From IMG/VR virus record IMGVR_UViG_3300010354_000173, positions 1 to 43,389 of that record: DNA of 43,389 nucleotides; one strand, 5' to 3'. The stretch's first letter is position 1, and every line of letters begins with the position of its first letter. The stretch is from a virus. The notes beneath the pieces are model-generated. The model was not told the DNA's origin. It saw only the letters and a program-made list of their open reading frames with translations, and did not search any database. Both the position numbers and the translations under genes were made by a program. Positions 6,645 to 14,213 of the stretch are shown here, piece after piece.

Positions 6645-8756
6645 ATGAAAATTTGTATTGTTGGTCAAGGTGTTGCTGGATGGATGACAGCAACTGCATT
6701 GTCAAGACGGGGCATTCCTAATCTTGAAAAAATTACAATCATAGGTTCTGAAGAAATAAAATCTATTGGTGTTGGAGAATCAAACACAATGGCGTTATTG
6801 CATTTTTTTCAAAACTATAATATACCATTAGATAGTTTTATAAGAGACTCTGATGCATCTGTAAAACTTGGTGTTTATTATAAAGATTGGGGAGACCATG
6901 ATTTCTTACATAATTTTAAGCAAGGATCTGCTATTGCTGATGATTTTTTATTCAAATCTCTTTCTAATAAACCACCAGAAGTTTCAGTTACAGATATAAT
7001 TGCTCCAGAGTTATGGAAAAAAATTCATCATAACTTAATACCATTGACTGACGAATGGTATGGTAGATCCTGGCATTTTGATGCTGCAAAATTTATTTCT
7101 TTTCTTGAGAAATTAAATAAATCTAATTCATTAATAGAATCAATAAAAGATAATGTAGATGATTGTGTCTTTTCTGCTAATGGTGAATTAAAAAGTTTAA
7201 TCTTAAAATCTGGAAATAAAATAAATGCAGATTATTTCGTATTTGCAAACGGTTCATCTTCTCCAACTTTAAATGCTAAACTTGGAAAAAAATATGTTGA
7301 TCTCTCTGATATACTTTTAACCAATAAAGCCTGGGTTTATCCCCTAAAATTTACAGATAAAAGAAAACAATTTCATCCATATACAATGGCAAAAGCAATG
7401 AATTGTGGATGGAGATGGATAACTCCTACTTATTCTAGAATTGGGACTGGATATGTTTTTAGCTCAAGACATATTAGTGATGATGAAGCATTAAATGAAT
7501 TTTTAATGGATATTGGTGATACCTCAATTTCTCCAAAATTAGTTGATTTTAAACCAAGATATGATGAACAAACATTTAAACAAAACTATTGCACTGTTGG
7601 AATGAGTAATGGATTTTTAGAACCTCTTGATGCACCAGGATTAAGTATAACAGTAGTTGCAATAGAATATTTGATTGAACTATTACAAATGAAAATTAAT
7701 CAAAATTTAACTTTTGATGAAGTTGAGTTTTATAATTTTGCTTTCAACATTCCTATGTCTGATTTATATAAAAAGTGGTGCTCTTTTATTTTAAATCAAT
7801 ATAAAACTTCAAACTCAAAACATACTAAATTTTGGATAGATCATCGAAATGTTCAATATGATTACTATGATGATATGTGGAAATCTATTAAATGTGGTGT
7901 GGAAATTTGGGAAGATTTTAAGACAATGTTTTGTCACACATCTGCATCAAGAAATTATCGTTGGGAAACAAATATTACACAAAAACCGATTTCTCAAAAG
8001 ATACCAAAACAAGAATGGTTACATCATTTAGATTATATTGATAGTATTAGAGGCAAAACTAATACCAAAGAAGATACTTATAGTAAAGATTATTTCGTTT
8101 CTTTCAAAGAAAACATATGGGAGTTAAATAATAATTTGCAAATAGAAGAAGAAATTTTTGAAGATAGTAAAATATACTATGTTGATAACTTTTACAAAAA
8201 TCCAGATAAAGTATTATCTGAAATAAAAAGTAAAAATTCTCCTCTATGGAAGATAGCGGAACCAAATACACTCAACTCTACAATGTTTGAAGATAGAAGA
8301 TTGGAAATGAAATATAAACAGTTAAGTTCTGTTTATGATTTTATTTCATCTATCGTTCATCAATCACCGCAGTATAACAAACCTAATCGATTGATCACAA
8401 ACAATCTTCTTTTATACAATCATCCATATAATAATTTTGAAGACAGTTATTGGTGGCCACATCAAGATGTTGGATATACTGGTATTCTTTATTTAAATAA
8501 AGATTGTGGTGGAAAAACTGGAACCAATCTATACCAAAATCTGGGAGAAGATTTAAACAATGATGAATTTGAGCATTCATCTCCTTGGAGATCGAAGAAA
8601 CTATATGGTGTAATAAAATATCTTGAATCAAAGTTCAACCGACTTGTATTATTTGATGGTCGAAAATATCTTCATGGAGCACATATTGAAGATGATAGAC
8701 ACATGAAAGAACCTAGAATGAATCAGGTATTTTTCTTCGAACAAGTGGACAGTTGA
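6645..8756 (+). CDS. Flavin-dependent halogenase fused to an iron-oxygenase-like domain
   Basis: Two domains in 703 residues. Residues 1-450 are a tryptophan-halogenase-type flavoprotein: FAD-binding GQGVAG (7-12), GVGES (42-46), catalytic Lys candidate Lys74 in VKLGVYYKDW, and the halogenase signature GWRWITP (255-261, usually GWxWxIP). This class makes HOCl or HOBr from a flavin hydroperoxide and uses the lysine to halogenate an aromatic substrate; cyanophages are known to carry such enzymes. Where RebH has Glu-Ser in PLES, this protein has Asp329-Ala330 (EPLDAPG). Residues 505-703 look like a DUF6445-type 2OG-Fe(II) oxygenase fold: HQD at 606-608, GGKTGTNLY (622-630), a distal His at 677 or 680 and Arg691. 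I see no frameshift between the two parts. The substrate cannot be read from sequence. The gene is AT-rich like the structural genes and has a late-type promoter. Confidence 0.85.
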   Translation: MKICIVGQGVAGWMTATALSRRGIPNLEKITIIGSEEIKSIGVGESNTMALLHFFQNYNIPLDSFIRDSDASVKLGVYYKDWGDHDFLHNFKQGSAIADDFLFKSLSNKPPEVSVTDIIAPELWKKIHHNLIPLTDEWYGRSWHFDAAKFISFLEKLNKSNSLIESIKDNVDDCVFSANGELKSLILKSGNKINADYFVFANGSSSPTLNAKLGKKYVDLSDILLTNKAWVYPLKFTDKRKQFHPYTMAKAMNCGWRWITPTYSRIGTGYVFSSRHISDDEALNEFLMDIGDTSISPKLVDFKPRYDEQTFKQNYCTVGMSNGFLEPLDAPGLSITVVAIEYLIELLQMKINQNLTFDEVEFYNFAFNIPMSDLYKKWCSFILNQYKTSNSKHTKFWIDHRNVQYDYYDDMWKSIKCGVEIWEDFKTMFCHTSASRNYRWETNITQKPISQKIPKQEWLHHLDYIDSIRGKTNTKEDTYSKDYFVSFKENIWELNNNLQIEEEIFEDSKIYYVDNFYKNPDKVLSEIKSKNSPLWKIAEPNTLNSTMFEDRRLEMKYKQLSSVYDFISSIVHQSPQYNKPNRLITNNLLLYNHPYNNFEDSYWWPHQDVGYTGILYLNKDCGGKTGTNLYQNLGEDLNNDEFEHSSPWRSKKLYGVIKYLESKFNRLVLFDGRKYLHGAHIEDDRHMKEPRMNQVFFFEQVDS

Positions 8757-8758
8757 GA

Positions 8759-8802
8759 AAGTGGCACATGATCGGTTTTTTCCGATCATCTTGCCCTATA
8801 CT
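8759..8802 (+). promoter_or_regulatory. Bipartite promoter
   Basis: AAGTGGCACA at 8759 precedes TATACT at 8797 by 38 bp. TGATCGG (8769-8775) and CCGATCA (8782-8788) form a perfect 7-bp stem around six T's. The end of the halogenase gene just upstream contains GTGGACAGTT, a near inverse of the element. Confidence 0.55.
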
Positions 8803-8824
8803 AACTTCATAATCAATCAAACAC

Positions 8825-9202
8825 ATGGCAACTCGCTCTCGCATTGGTATTCAACTTGCTGATGAATCTATCCTGTCTGTGTATCATCACTGGGATGGAT
8901 ACCCTGAGTGGTTGGGTCGCATTCTGAGGACTCACTATAACACTAAAGATAAAGTTGCTGATCTCATCGATGGTGGTGACATGAGCACTTGCTGGGGTGA
9001 GAATAAAATGCCCGAGTATTATTCTGCTCGTGGTGAGAATTGCCCCCCTCGCCTTGATCCTGACTTGAATGAGTATCTTTGCAGCAGTGAAGAATACTCC
9101 TATATTTTTACAAATGGTGAGTGGGTATGCTATACTGACGACTACAGAGACTTGCATACTGTAAAGCAGGTTCAAATTCCTTCTGGTGCTCTTGCCGTAT
9201 GA
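8825..9202 (+). CDS. Conserved hypothetical protein, 125 aa
   Basis: Begins MATRSRIGIQLADESILSVY and continues HHWDGYPEWLG, a pattern I associate with a widespread phage and bacterial protein of unknown function: a short N-terminal strand pair followed by HxWDGYP. His37, His38 and Asp40 could bind metal, but this is a guess. The stop overlaps the next start (ATGA), so the two are coupled. The upstream promoter belongs to the accessory class. Confidence 0.75.
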   Translation: MATRSRIGIQLADESILSVYHHWDGYPEWLGRILRTHYNTKDKVADLIDGGDMSTCWGENKMPEYYSARGENCPPRLDPDLNEYLCSSEEYSYIFTNGEWVCYTDDYRDLHTVKQVQIPSGALAV

Positions 9203-9360
9203 TTAACTTTATCACTGGAACTATTTTCGGTATTATTGTTGCTACCGTTGGTTTTGGTCCTATTGCCAAAGCATTGGATGGTGCAATGTTTAATCTACAG
9301 AAAACCACTGTAGAGATGACCAGACCTCCGCTCCCTCCTCCTGGACAGTCTGCAAACTGA
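9199..9360 (+). CDS. Small membrane-anchored protein, 53 aa
   Basis: Coupled to the gene before by ATGA. Residues 3-25 are hydrophobic (FITGTIFGIIVATVGFG), a likely membrane span or uncleaved signal; the tail is proline-rich (RPPLPPPGQ). No family recognised. The stop overlaps the next bipartite promoter element. Confidence 0.6.
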   Translation: MINFITGTIFGIIVATVGFGPIAKALDGAMFNLQKTTVEMTRPPLPPPGQSAN

Positions 9361-9399
9361 CCACTGCCCCCTTTCCTGGGGCAACAGTGGCTGTATAAT
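9355..9399 (+). promoter_or_regulatory. Bipartite promoter with hairpin
   Basis: AACTGACCAC at 9355, including the preceding stop codon, precedes TATAAT at 9394 by 39 bp. CCACTGCCCC (9361-9370) pairs with the segment GGGGC...AGTGG (9378-9390), leaving a small bulge. The leader ACAAGGTAATCAA (9401-9413) is repeated at the next promoter (9595-9607). Confidence 0.6.
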
Positions 9400-9425
9400 T
9401 ACAAGGTAATCAACGGAGCACAACC

Positions 9426-9539
9426 ATGTGGGACGAAATCCAAGACATGCCTGGTGAAATCTTCGACATTGAAGAGTGGGGGCATCCGCTCGCTGAGTGC
9501 TGGCATGACATGGAACTTAACCAAACTGAGGAGGAGTGA
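9426..9539 (+). CDS. Very small acidic protein, 37 aa
   Basis: ATG at 9426 with GGAG as ribosome binding site and a clear promoter in front. Acidic (MWDEIQDMPGEIFDIEEW...) and rich in Glu and Asp, with two Trp and two His residues in the second half. No family recognised. Its own promoter and the next promoter on the far side make it a one-gene cassette. Confidence 0.55.
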   Translation: MWDEIQDMPGEIFDIEEWGHPLAECWHDMELNQTEEE

Positions 9540-9548
9540 CACTTTAAA

Positions 9549-9593
9549 AGGTGGCACACCACGTCACCAAACCTCCCCCCTCTGCCCTATAAT
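9549..9593 (+). promoter_or_regulatory. Bipartite promoter
   Basis: AGGTGGCACA at 9549 precedes TATAAT at 9588 by 39 bp. TGACACTT (9537-9544) gives an imperfect dyad with it. The leader repeats ACAAGGTAATCAA of the promoter at 9355. Confidence 0.6.
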
Positions 9594-9617
9594 AACAAGG
9601 TAATCAAGAGACACCCC

Positions 9618-9866
9618 ATGCAACTCTCCGCAATCTCCCAGATCGACGGCAAACCTTCCATGGTTGTTGACTACTACCCTGTCAAACTGAGCAACCGTCA
9701 TATGTTTAAGGTGCTCAAGTTTCAAGGCGTTGATACTATGTCTTACAAGTGCATCACCAAGCGTGACTTTGAGCGTGAAATGGAAGAGCGTATTGGTCTC
9801 GGTTGGGAGGTAACTGGTTTCAACACTGAAGTCAAGAATGTTAATCCTATGATGGGTGCTTGCTGA
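9618..9866 (+). CDS. Hypothetical protein, 82 aa
   Basis: MQLSAISQIDGKPSMVVDYY at the start, then alternating strands and a charged helix (KRDFEREMEERIG). The C-terminal MMGAC ends in cysteine. No family recognised. TGATG overlap couples it to the membrane protein that follows. Confidence 0.65.
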   Translation: MQLSAISQIDGKPSMVVDYYPVKLSNRHMFKVLKFQGVDTMSYKCITKRDFEREMEERIGLGWEVTGFNTEVKNVNPMMGAC

Positions 9867-10072
9867 TGGAAAACAAGTTCCGCATTCTTTCTTCCTTGGT
9901 TCTCTGTGTAGCATACATCATTACATTGTATGTTGACACAACTACAGGTTCTAGGTTGTATATGTTAGGCAATTCTCTGGCATTGCCTTACATGATTAAG
10001 AATAAGTGTTGGGACATTGTAGCACTTCTCGCATTCTTTATCATTGTCGGTTTACCTAAAGTAATTTCATGA
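9866..10072 (+). CDS. Small membrane protein, 68 aa
   Basis: The ATG at 9866 overlaps the previous stop (TGATG). Two hydrophobic stretches, about residues 7-24 and 50-65 (IVALLAFFIIVGLP), suggest two membrane spans. Function unknown. Coupled by ATGA to the next gene. Confidence 0.6.
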   Translation: MENKFRILSSLVLCVAYIITLYVDTTTGSRLYMLGNSLALPYMIKNKCWDIVALLAFFIIVGLPKVIS

Positions 10073-10185
10073 ACGAACAGCAAACTCAACAAAAAGAACT
10101 GATTGACTATTACGTTGAAGATCTTGAATCTAAAGCGGCAGAACTTGAAGTCACTGTAGATTACTACATCGCTGAGTTCACCTAA
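10069..10185 (+). CDS. Very small acidic protein, 38 aa
   Basis: Coupled on both sides (ATGA, then TAATG). Sequence MNEQQTQQKELIDYYVEDLE and onward is strongly helical and acidic, possibly a short coiled coil. No family recognised. Confidence 0.5.
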   Translation: MNEQQTQQKELIDYYVEDLESKAAELEVTVDYYIAEFT

Positions 10186-10343
10186 TGAAAGCATCCTACA
10201 TCTTTCTTGCCTTTATTGGCATTCTCATGTATAATGTGTTTCTGATTCAACGTGATCAGAAAATGTTTGAAGCATACGATCGAGCGTGTGCTGCCCTGCC
10301 CAAACCTCATCCCGACTGTCGTTATTCTCCTTACAACAAATGA
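10185..10343 (+). CDS. Small secreted or membrane-anchored protein, 52 aa
   Basis: Starts at TAATG overlap. N-terminal hydrophobic segment (ASYIFLAFIGILMYNVFLI) is a membrane anchor or signal; the rest is polar with two Cys (Cys33 and Cys44 region, ACAALP and PDCRYS). Function unknown. Coupled by ATGA to the next gene. Confidence 0.55.
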   Translation: MKASYIFLAFIGILMYNVFLIQRDQKMFEAYDRACAALPKPHPDCRYSPYNK

Positions 10344-10483
10344 CTTGCAAAGTTAAACTCTACGTCGCTGGTAAAGTGTTTGAAGAAATTGTAGAAGCGC
10401 GTGATTATGCTGATGCAAAGCGTACTGCACTTGCTCGCAATCCTTCTGCTACAGTTCTAAACGTCACTGCAGTGTTTGGTTAA
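10340..10483 (+). CDS. Hypothetical protein, 47 aa
   Basis: I chose the ATG at 10340 (ATGA overlap) over an upstream start inside the previous gene. MTCKVKLYVAGKVFEEIVEA then a helix with DYADAKRTALARNP: a compact beta-alpha-beta pattern common in small phage proteins with strand-helix 'amplitude' repeats (ARDYADAKRTA). Function unknown. Last of the 9618-10483 chain of coupled genes. Confidence 0.6.
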   Translation: MTCKVKLYVAGKVFEEIVEARDYADAKRTALARNPSATVLNVTAVFG

Positions 10484-10487
10484 ATAA
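10480..10487 (+). promoter_or_regulatory. Late promoter candidate (TTAAATAA)
   Basis: TTAAATAA overlaps the previous stop and lies 22 bp before the ATG at 10509, matching the spacing of other late-type motifs in this window. Confidence 0.4.
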
Positions 10488-10508
10488 CACTGTGTTGTTT
10501 GAACTGAA

Positions 10509-10712
10509 ATGAGTAAAATTAAAGTTCATGGTAAGTATGTTGATCAGTATGATGTCTATACAATGACATTGACTGATCAACATTTGTCTGTAAATTTCAC
10601 CATGACGAAGGATGATCTGTTGGAGATCAAAGCATCAATCGATTCTTTACTTCTCAATCAAGAGAGTCTTGATATGATGCAACAACTTAAGGAGTTATTG
10701 GGCGATGAGTGA
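10509..10712 (+). CDS. Hypothetical protein, 67 aa
   Basis: MSKIKVHGKYVDQYDVYTMT, then strands and a C-terminal helix (SLDMMQQLKELLG). No family recognised. It overlaps the oxygenase gene that follows by 8 bp and is probably its co-translated partner. Confidence 0.6.
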   Translation: MSKIKVHGKYVDQYDVYTMTLTDQHLSVNFTMTKDDLLEIKASIDSLLLNQESLDMMQQLKELLGDE

Positions 10713-11316
10713 TCTTTTGAAGAATGGTTGGTGCTATCTTGAAAATATATTAGATAAGGAGGAAATATCCAAAGTCACAGATGGTATATTATATGGACCA
10801 TCAATCATTGATGGAGAATATGATTCTTACCCTGGAATATTGATAGATCAACCAATTGTCAATGATCCAGTAAGAGGAAATGTACTCAGAGCATATTGCC
10901 CAAAAGAAGCAGTATTTTTGGTCAAAAGAATGCAACCAAAAATGGAACAGTTGATCGGAGAAGAACTGATACCAACATATTGGTTTAGCACTGTATATTT
11001 TAATAGATCAAGATTACATGCACATGCCGACAGAGAATCATGTGAAGTATCAATTTCATTAAATTTATGTGGAGAGTATCCGTGGAAATTTAAATTGATT
11101 GATTTTCATGGAAAAAGACAGGAAATAGTTACTCCACCAGGATCTGGTATAGCATATCTTGGAACTGAAGTATTGCATTGGAGAAGCCCATTGAGGCATG
11201 ATGATAGATTCATACAGTTATTTTTGCATTATGTGAGAAAGTATGGAAAGTATGCTCATATGTGCTATGATAATACTGATGGAAATAATACAATACCATA
11301 CGATTTATTAAGATGA
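10705..11316 (+). CDS. 2OG-Fe(II) oxygenase family protein
   Basis: 203 residues. Iron ligands readable as His107-x-Asp109 (HAHADRESCEVSISLNL), distal His158 (EVLHWRSPL) and a 2-oxoglutarate-binding Arg168 ten residues on (HDDRFIQLF). Strands on both sides fit the double-stranded beta-helix of the non-haem oxygenases, which hydroxylate proteins or small molecules using 2-oxoglutarate and O2. The substrate is unknown. It overlaps the next gene (another oxygenase) by 4 bp, so the two are made together. Codon use is AT-rich like the structural genes, unlike the early accessory genes. Confidence 0.75.
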   Translation: MSDLLKNGWCYLENILDKEEISKVTDGILYGPSIIDGEYDSYPGILIDQPIVNDPVRGNVLRAYCPKEAVFLVKRMQPKMEQLIGEELIPTYWFSTVYFNRSRLHAHADRESCEVSISLNLCGEYPWKFKLIDFHGKRQEIVTPPGSGIAYLGTEVLHWRSPLRHDDRFIQLFLHYVRKYGKYAHMCYDNTDGNNTIPYDLLR

Positions 11317-11981
11317 ACTCATTTCAACCAATTAAAAAATTTACTATTCCATACTTAATTCTAAAAGTAGAAGATTGGGATAAAAAGTATAATTTATTGT
11401 ATGATCACATTTCCAAATTAAATTTATTAATTGGTAATGAATCTGGAGATTCTTATGTTCCTACTGATTTTTGGAATGGGAATAATCATGAAAATTGTAA
11501 TTTTATTTCAACTTTATTAAAAGATGAAATAGACAAAATAAGTCGAAAATTCTTTGAATATGCAAATGAATTTCAATGTTCTAATGATATGGGTTATGGC
11601 TTTGCAGAGAGTTATAATGAAGATCAACATAAATTTTTAATTAATACCAGTTGGTTTGAATTATCAAATACATATCATTGGCATCCACCCCATGATCATG
11701 GAACTACAGAACTTGCATGTGTTCTTTACATAAACTTTGATCAAAGAGTTCACAAACCACTTGAGATGATTTCTCCATTTCTATCTTTTAGTTCTACAAG
11801 AGTTTCTTTCACTCCAGAAAACATAGAATCTGGTGATATTATATGTTTCCCTGGAAATATAATGCACTATACTTATCCAAATGATAGCGTAGTTCCAAGG
11901 TTAGTTGCAGCATGGAATATGAATAGAAAATTAACTTACGATCAGAATATTCAAATCAAAGAAATCACTAAAAATCAATGA
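11313..11981 (+). CDS. Putative 2OG-Fe(II) oxygenase (TIGR02466-like)
   Basis: 222 residues, starting in an ATGA overlap. The core reads SWFELSNTYHWHPPHDHG and then a strand (ELACVLYINF); His127 and His129 are ligand candidates, with distal His185 in GDIICFPGNIMHYTYP and Arg196 in PRLVAAWNMN. This order (W...H-x-H...P-x-x-x-H...R...N) fits the TIGR02466 group common in cyanophages. The protein shares no close sequence with its neighbour at 10705, so they are not a recent duplication. Substrate unknown; the position just before collar genes suggests a target in the virion, but that is inference. Confidence 0.7.
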   Translation: MNSFQPIKKFTIPYLILKVEDWDKKYNLLYDHISKLNLLIGNESGDSYVPTDFWNGNNHENCNFISTLLKDEIDKISRKFFEYANEFQCSNDMGYGFAESYNEDQHKFLINTSWFELSNTYHWHPPHDHGTTELACVLYINFDQRVHKPLEMISPFLSFSSTRVSFTPENIESGDIICFPGNIMHYTYPNDSVVPRLVAAWNMNRKLTYDQNIQIKEITKNQ

Positions 11982-12223
11982 CGTTTGCGCCTGGATCTGA
12001 AGGAATCGAAGTTTTTTATGATGCTCCGAATGGAACAGAATACAAAGGAATAATCAAGTTTGCATGTGAGGATTATGTCTCACTGTGCATTAGAACTTAT
12101 CCAATGCCAAAAGAGGTTGCAGTAAATGCAAGATGTGCTTTGAATGAAGTTTGTATTATTGTGTATAAAAACTACTGGGATCGTATTACTCCTATCAATG
12201 CTAGACATAAAGGACATGACTAA
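11978..12223 (+). CDS. Hypothetical protein, 81 aa
   Basis: Starts in an ATGA overlap. MTFAPGSEGIEVFYDAPNGT begins a small beta-rich protein with three Cys in strands (FACEDYVSLCIRTYP, ARCALNEVCIIVY). It ends in a basic tail (NARHKGHD). No named family; I connect it with small proteins found beside tail-collar genes in cyanophages. Confidence 0.6.
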   Translation: MTFAPGSEGIEVFYDAPNGTEYKGIIKFACEDYVSLCIRTYPMPKEVAVNARCALNEVCIIVYKNYWDRITPINARHKGHD

Positions 12224-12227
12224 ATAT
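12220..12227 (+). promoter_or_regulatory. Late promoter candidate (CTAAATAT)
   Basis: Overlaps the previous stop codon and precedes the first collar gene by 29 bp. Confidence 0.4.
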
Positions 12228-12255
12228 ACACAGAAAAGTATACTTAGTTGGCTCT

Positions 12256-12882
12256 GTGGCACCACTGTTTTTAGACAGATTTAGAGATAACGTAAAAATA
12301 GGAACGATCATTCCTTGGTCAAATAGAACTACAACACCCCCAATTGGTTGGTTAAAGTGTGATGGATCGCAATATCCTGGTCCAACTGTTAGTGAATTGT
12401 ATTGGCAGTTATATCAAGAAATAGGTACAAAATACAATACTGGTGGAGAAACCAGTGGATATTTTAGAGTTCCAAACTTACAAGATAAGTTATTAGGTAG
12501 AGCATCGGGAACCACAGTTGTTGGTCAAGAATATGGTTCGTTGAATAGTGCATCTAATTTCAGCAATTACACTACATTGACCAATGATCACATGCCGCAG
12601 CATAATCATGTGATAAACTTTAACGGAAACTCAACTGGATCTGCCAACGCAAATAGAGCAAATAATCAAATTCTCTACCCTGGTGGCGGCGCGGTTGGTT
12701 ATCAGTTTCAGAACACAAATACAGTAACAGTATTCACGAGTAATGTAACTGGTAATGCTCTTGGTGGTGGAACTGCTCAACATAGACATGCCTTAGGTAG
12801 TGGCAGTAATAAACAAACTGATTTATCTGTACTTTATTTGATTAAATATAAGTACAGTTCAAAAGACGATTTTGGTTGGTAA
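12256..12882 (+). CDS. Tail-collar domain protein 1
   Basis: 208 residues with a GTG start; there is no ATG before the first conserved residues and no other fitting start. GTIIPWSNRT and GWLKCDGSQY are the phage tail-collar signature (PF07484-like), followed by a region ending in FRVPNLQDKLLGRASG. HNH and HRH near the C-terminal half are His-x-His pairs like those that bind metal in T4 gp12 short tail fibres. It is the first of three related genes in tandem. No clear ribosome binding site is visible, so the start is the weakest part of this call. Confidence 0.75.
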   Translation: MAPLFLDRFRDNVKIGTIIPWSNRTTTPPIGWLKCDGSQYPGPTVSELYWQLYQEIGTKYNTGGETSGYFRVPNLQDKLLGRASGTTVVGQEYGSLNSASNFSNYTTLTNDHMPQHNHVINFNGNSTGSANANRANNQILYPGGGAVGYQFQNTNTVTVFTSNVTGNALGGGTAQHRHALGSGSNKQTDLSVLYLIKYKYSSKDDFGW

Positions 12883-12884
12883 AA

Positions 12885-13475
12885 ATGCCGATTTCTCAAA
12901 GTAAATTACAAAATAGAGGTGGTAAAGTTGGGACAATCGTTGCTATGGCAGCGATTCCACCAGATCAAGAAAACTCTTTCATCTTATGTGATGGTAGGGG
13001 ACTGAATACCTATGTTTACCGAAGATTACATGCAACCATTAACAATACATATGGTGGAACTGCATATGTTGCTAATGTAACTGATCAACCAGGAGTAATA
13101 ACAATATTCAATATTCCAGATTTGCGAGGAAAAGTTTTAAAAGGTGCAGTGAATATGAGTAGTAATGCCAATATTGCTCAATATACTGGATCAAATACAA
13201 TGTCAATGGATGCCTATGCATTGCAAACTACTGATGTCCCATCACATCAACATGGTATAGATGGTGGTACAAACTACGCATTTACCATTAATGAAGCTGC
13301 CATTGCATCTCAGGGCAATGCTGTTACGTCCTATAGAATTTCAAGAGGCGGAGACTTTCGACCAAACGAAAATAGTGCTAATAGTATTCCAAATACTACG
13401 GGTGGTCATTCTCACACTGATGCTTCAACACTACAACCATCATTAGTGCTAAATTACTATATACAGGTATTCTAA
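12885..13475 (+). CDS. Tail-collar domain protein 2
   Basis: 196 residues from the ATG at 12885, 2 bp after the previous stop (an in-frame TTG at 12876 would overlap). KVGTIVAMAAIPPDQENSFI leads to LCDGRGLNTYVYRRL, then NIPDLRGKVLKGA: the collar fold. HQHG and HSHTD are possible metal-binding pairs. It shares only the fold and key positions with its neighbours, so the triplication is old. Confidence 0.75.
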   Translation: MPISQSKLQNRGGKVGTIVAMAAIPPDQENSFILCDGRGLNTYVYRRLHATINNTYGGTAYVANVTDQPGVITIFNIPDLRGKVLKGAVNMSSNANIAQYTGSNTMSMDAYALQTTDVPSHQHGIDGGTNYAFTINEAAIASQGNAVTSYRISRGGDFRPNENSANSIPNTTGGHSHTDASTLQPSLVLNYYIQVF

Positions 13476-13476
13476 G

Positions 13477-14205
13477 ATGGCAATAAGATACACTCAATAT
13501 AAAACTGATTCTGCAGCAATTGGATCAATTATAACTTGGCCAGGGCAAACAATTCCTGATGGTTATATTGCATGTGATGGAGCAACATATACTATCACAG
13601 CATCATCCAATTTACAGTACAGAAGTCTTGCTTCCATCATCACTAAACTCTATAATGCTGCTGACACATACCCCACTGGAAGTGAAACTGGTACAGGAAC
13701 ATTTACTGTACCAAATATGAATGTTGATGATGTAATTATTGGTAAGGATGGATCCAATAATGTGGGATCAAGAATTGGAAGTAATGCAGCAGCATTTGGA
13801 GAAACTCGATTAGCCATTGGGCAATGGCCACAACATTTTCATTCACTTCCAAGACAGAATTTCACACTCACAAACTCTCTTGGAGTAACAGCACCCACAA
13901 CTCACGGCGGTGCAATCACTAATGCTCCAAGATGCCCCAATGGTCCTGCATGTATGGCATTTGCCGTTGGTTTTCGTGGTAGAGTTCCATGTCTGATTCG
14001 CCCTGGTGGTCCATTTCCTCCATGTGCTCCTGGTGGTACAACAAATGGACCAGCACAAGCAGGATCATCAGCAGCATTAGGTCCAGCAGTTACATTTAAC
14101 ACATCGATGGGAAATGCTGGATCAGCAAATCCATCAACACACTCACATACAACAAACCCAGTACAACCAACTGTACGCATGTTATTCTTAATTAAAGCAT
14201 TCTGA
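13477..14205 (+). CDS. Tail-collar domain protein 3, Cys/Pro/Gly-rich insert
   Basis: 242 residues, ATG one base after the previous stop. Collar signature: IGSIITWPGQTIPDGYIACD, then FTVPNMNVDDVIIG. HSH at about residue 222-224 and the terminal FLIKAF match the C-termini of the first collar protein (YLIKYK). Between residues 150 and 190 it carries an insert with four cysteines (Cys153, 159, 172, 183) and many Pro and Gly (RPGGPFPPCAPGG), absent from the two neighbours. The insert may be a receptor-binding loop. It precedes a prolyl-hydroxylase-like gene. Confidence 0.75.
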   Translation: MAIRYTQYKTDSAAIGSIITWPGQTIPDGYIACDGATYTITASSNLQYRSLASIITKLYNAADTYPTGSETGTGTFTVPNMNVDDVIIGKDGSNNVGSRIGSNAAAFGETRLAIGQWPQHFHSLPRQNFTLTNSLGVTAPTTHGGAITNAPRCPNGPACMAFAVGFRGRVPCLIRPGGPFPPCAPGGTTNGPAQAGSSAALGPAVTFNTSMGNAGSANPSTHSHTTNPVQPTVRMLFLIKAF

Positions 14206-14213
14206 GGTATTCA

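Noticed and set aside
13261-13446. Plus-strand ORF inside the second collar gene
   Set aside because: A frame-shifted overlap without start signals; the collar frame carries the conserved motifs.
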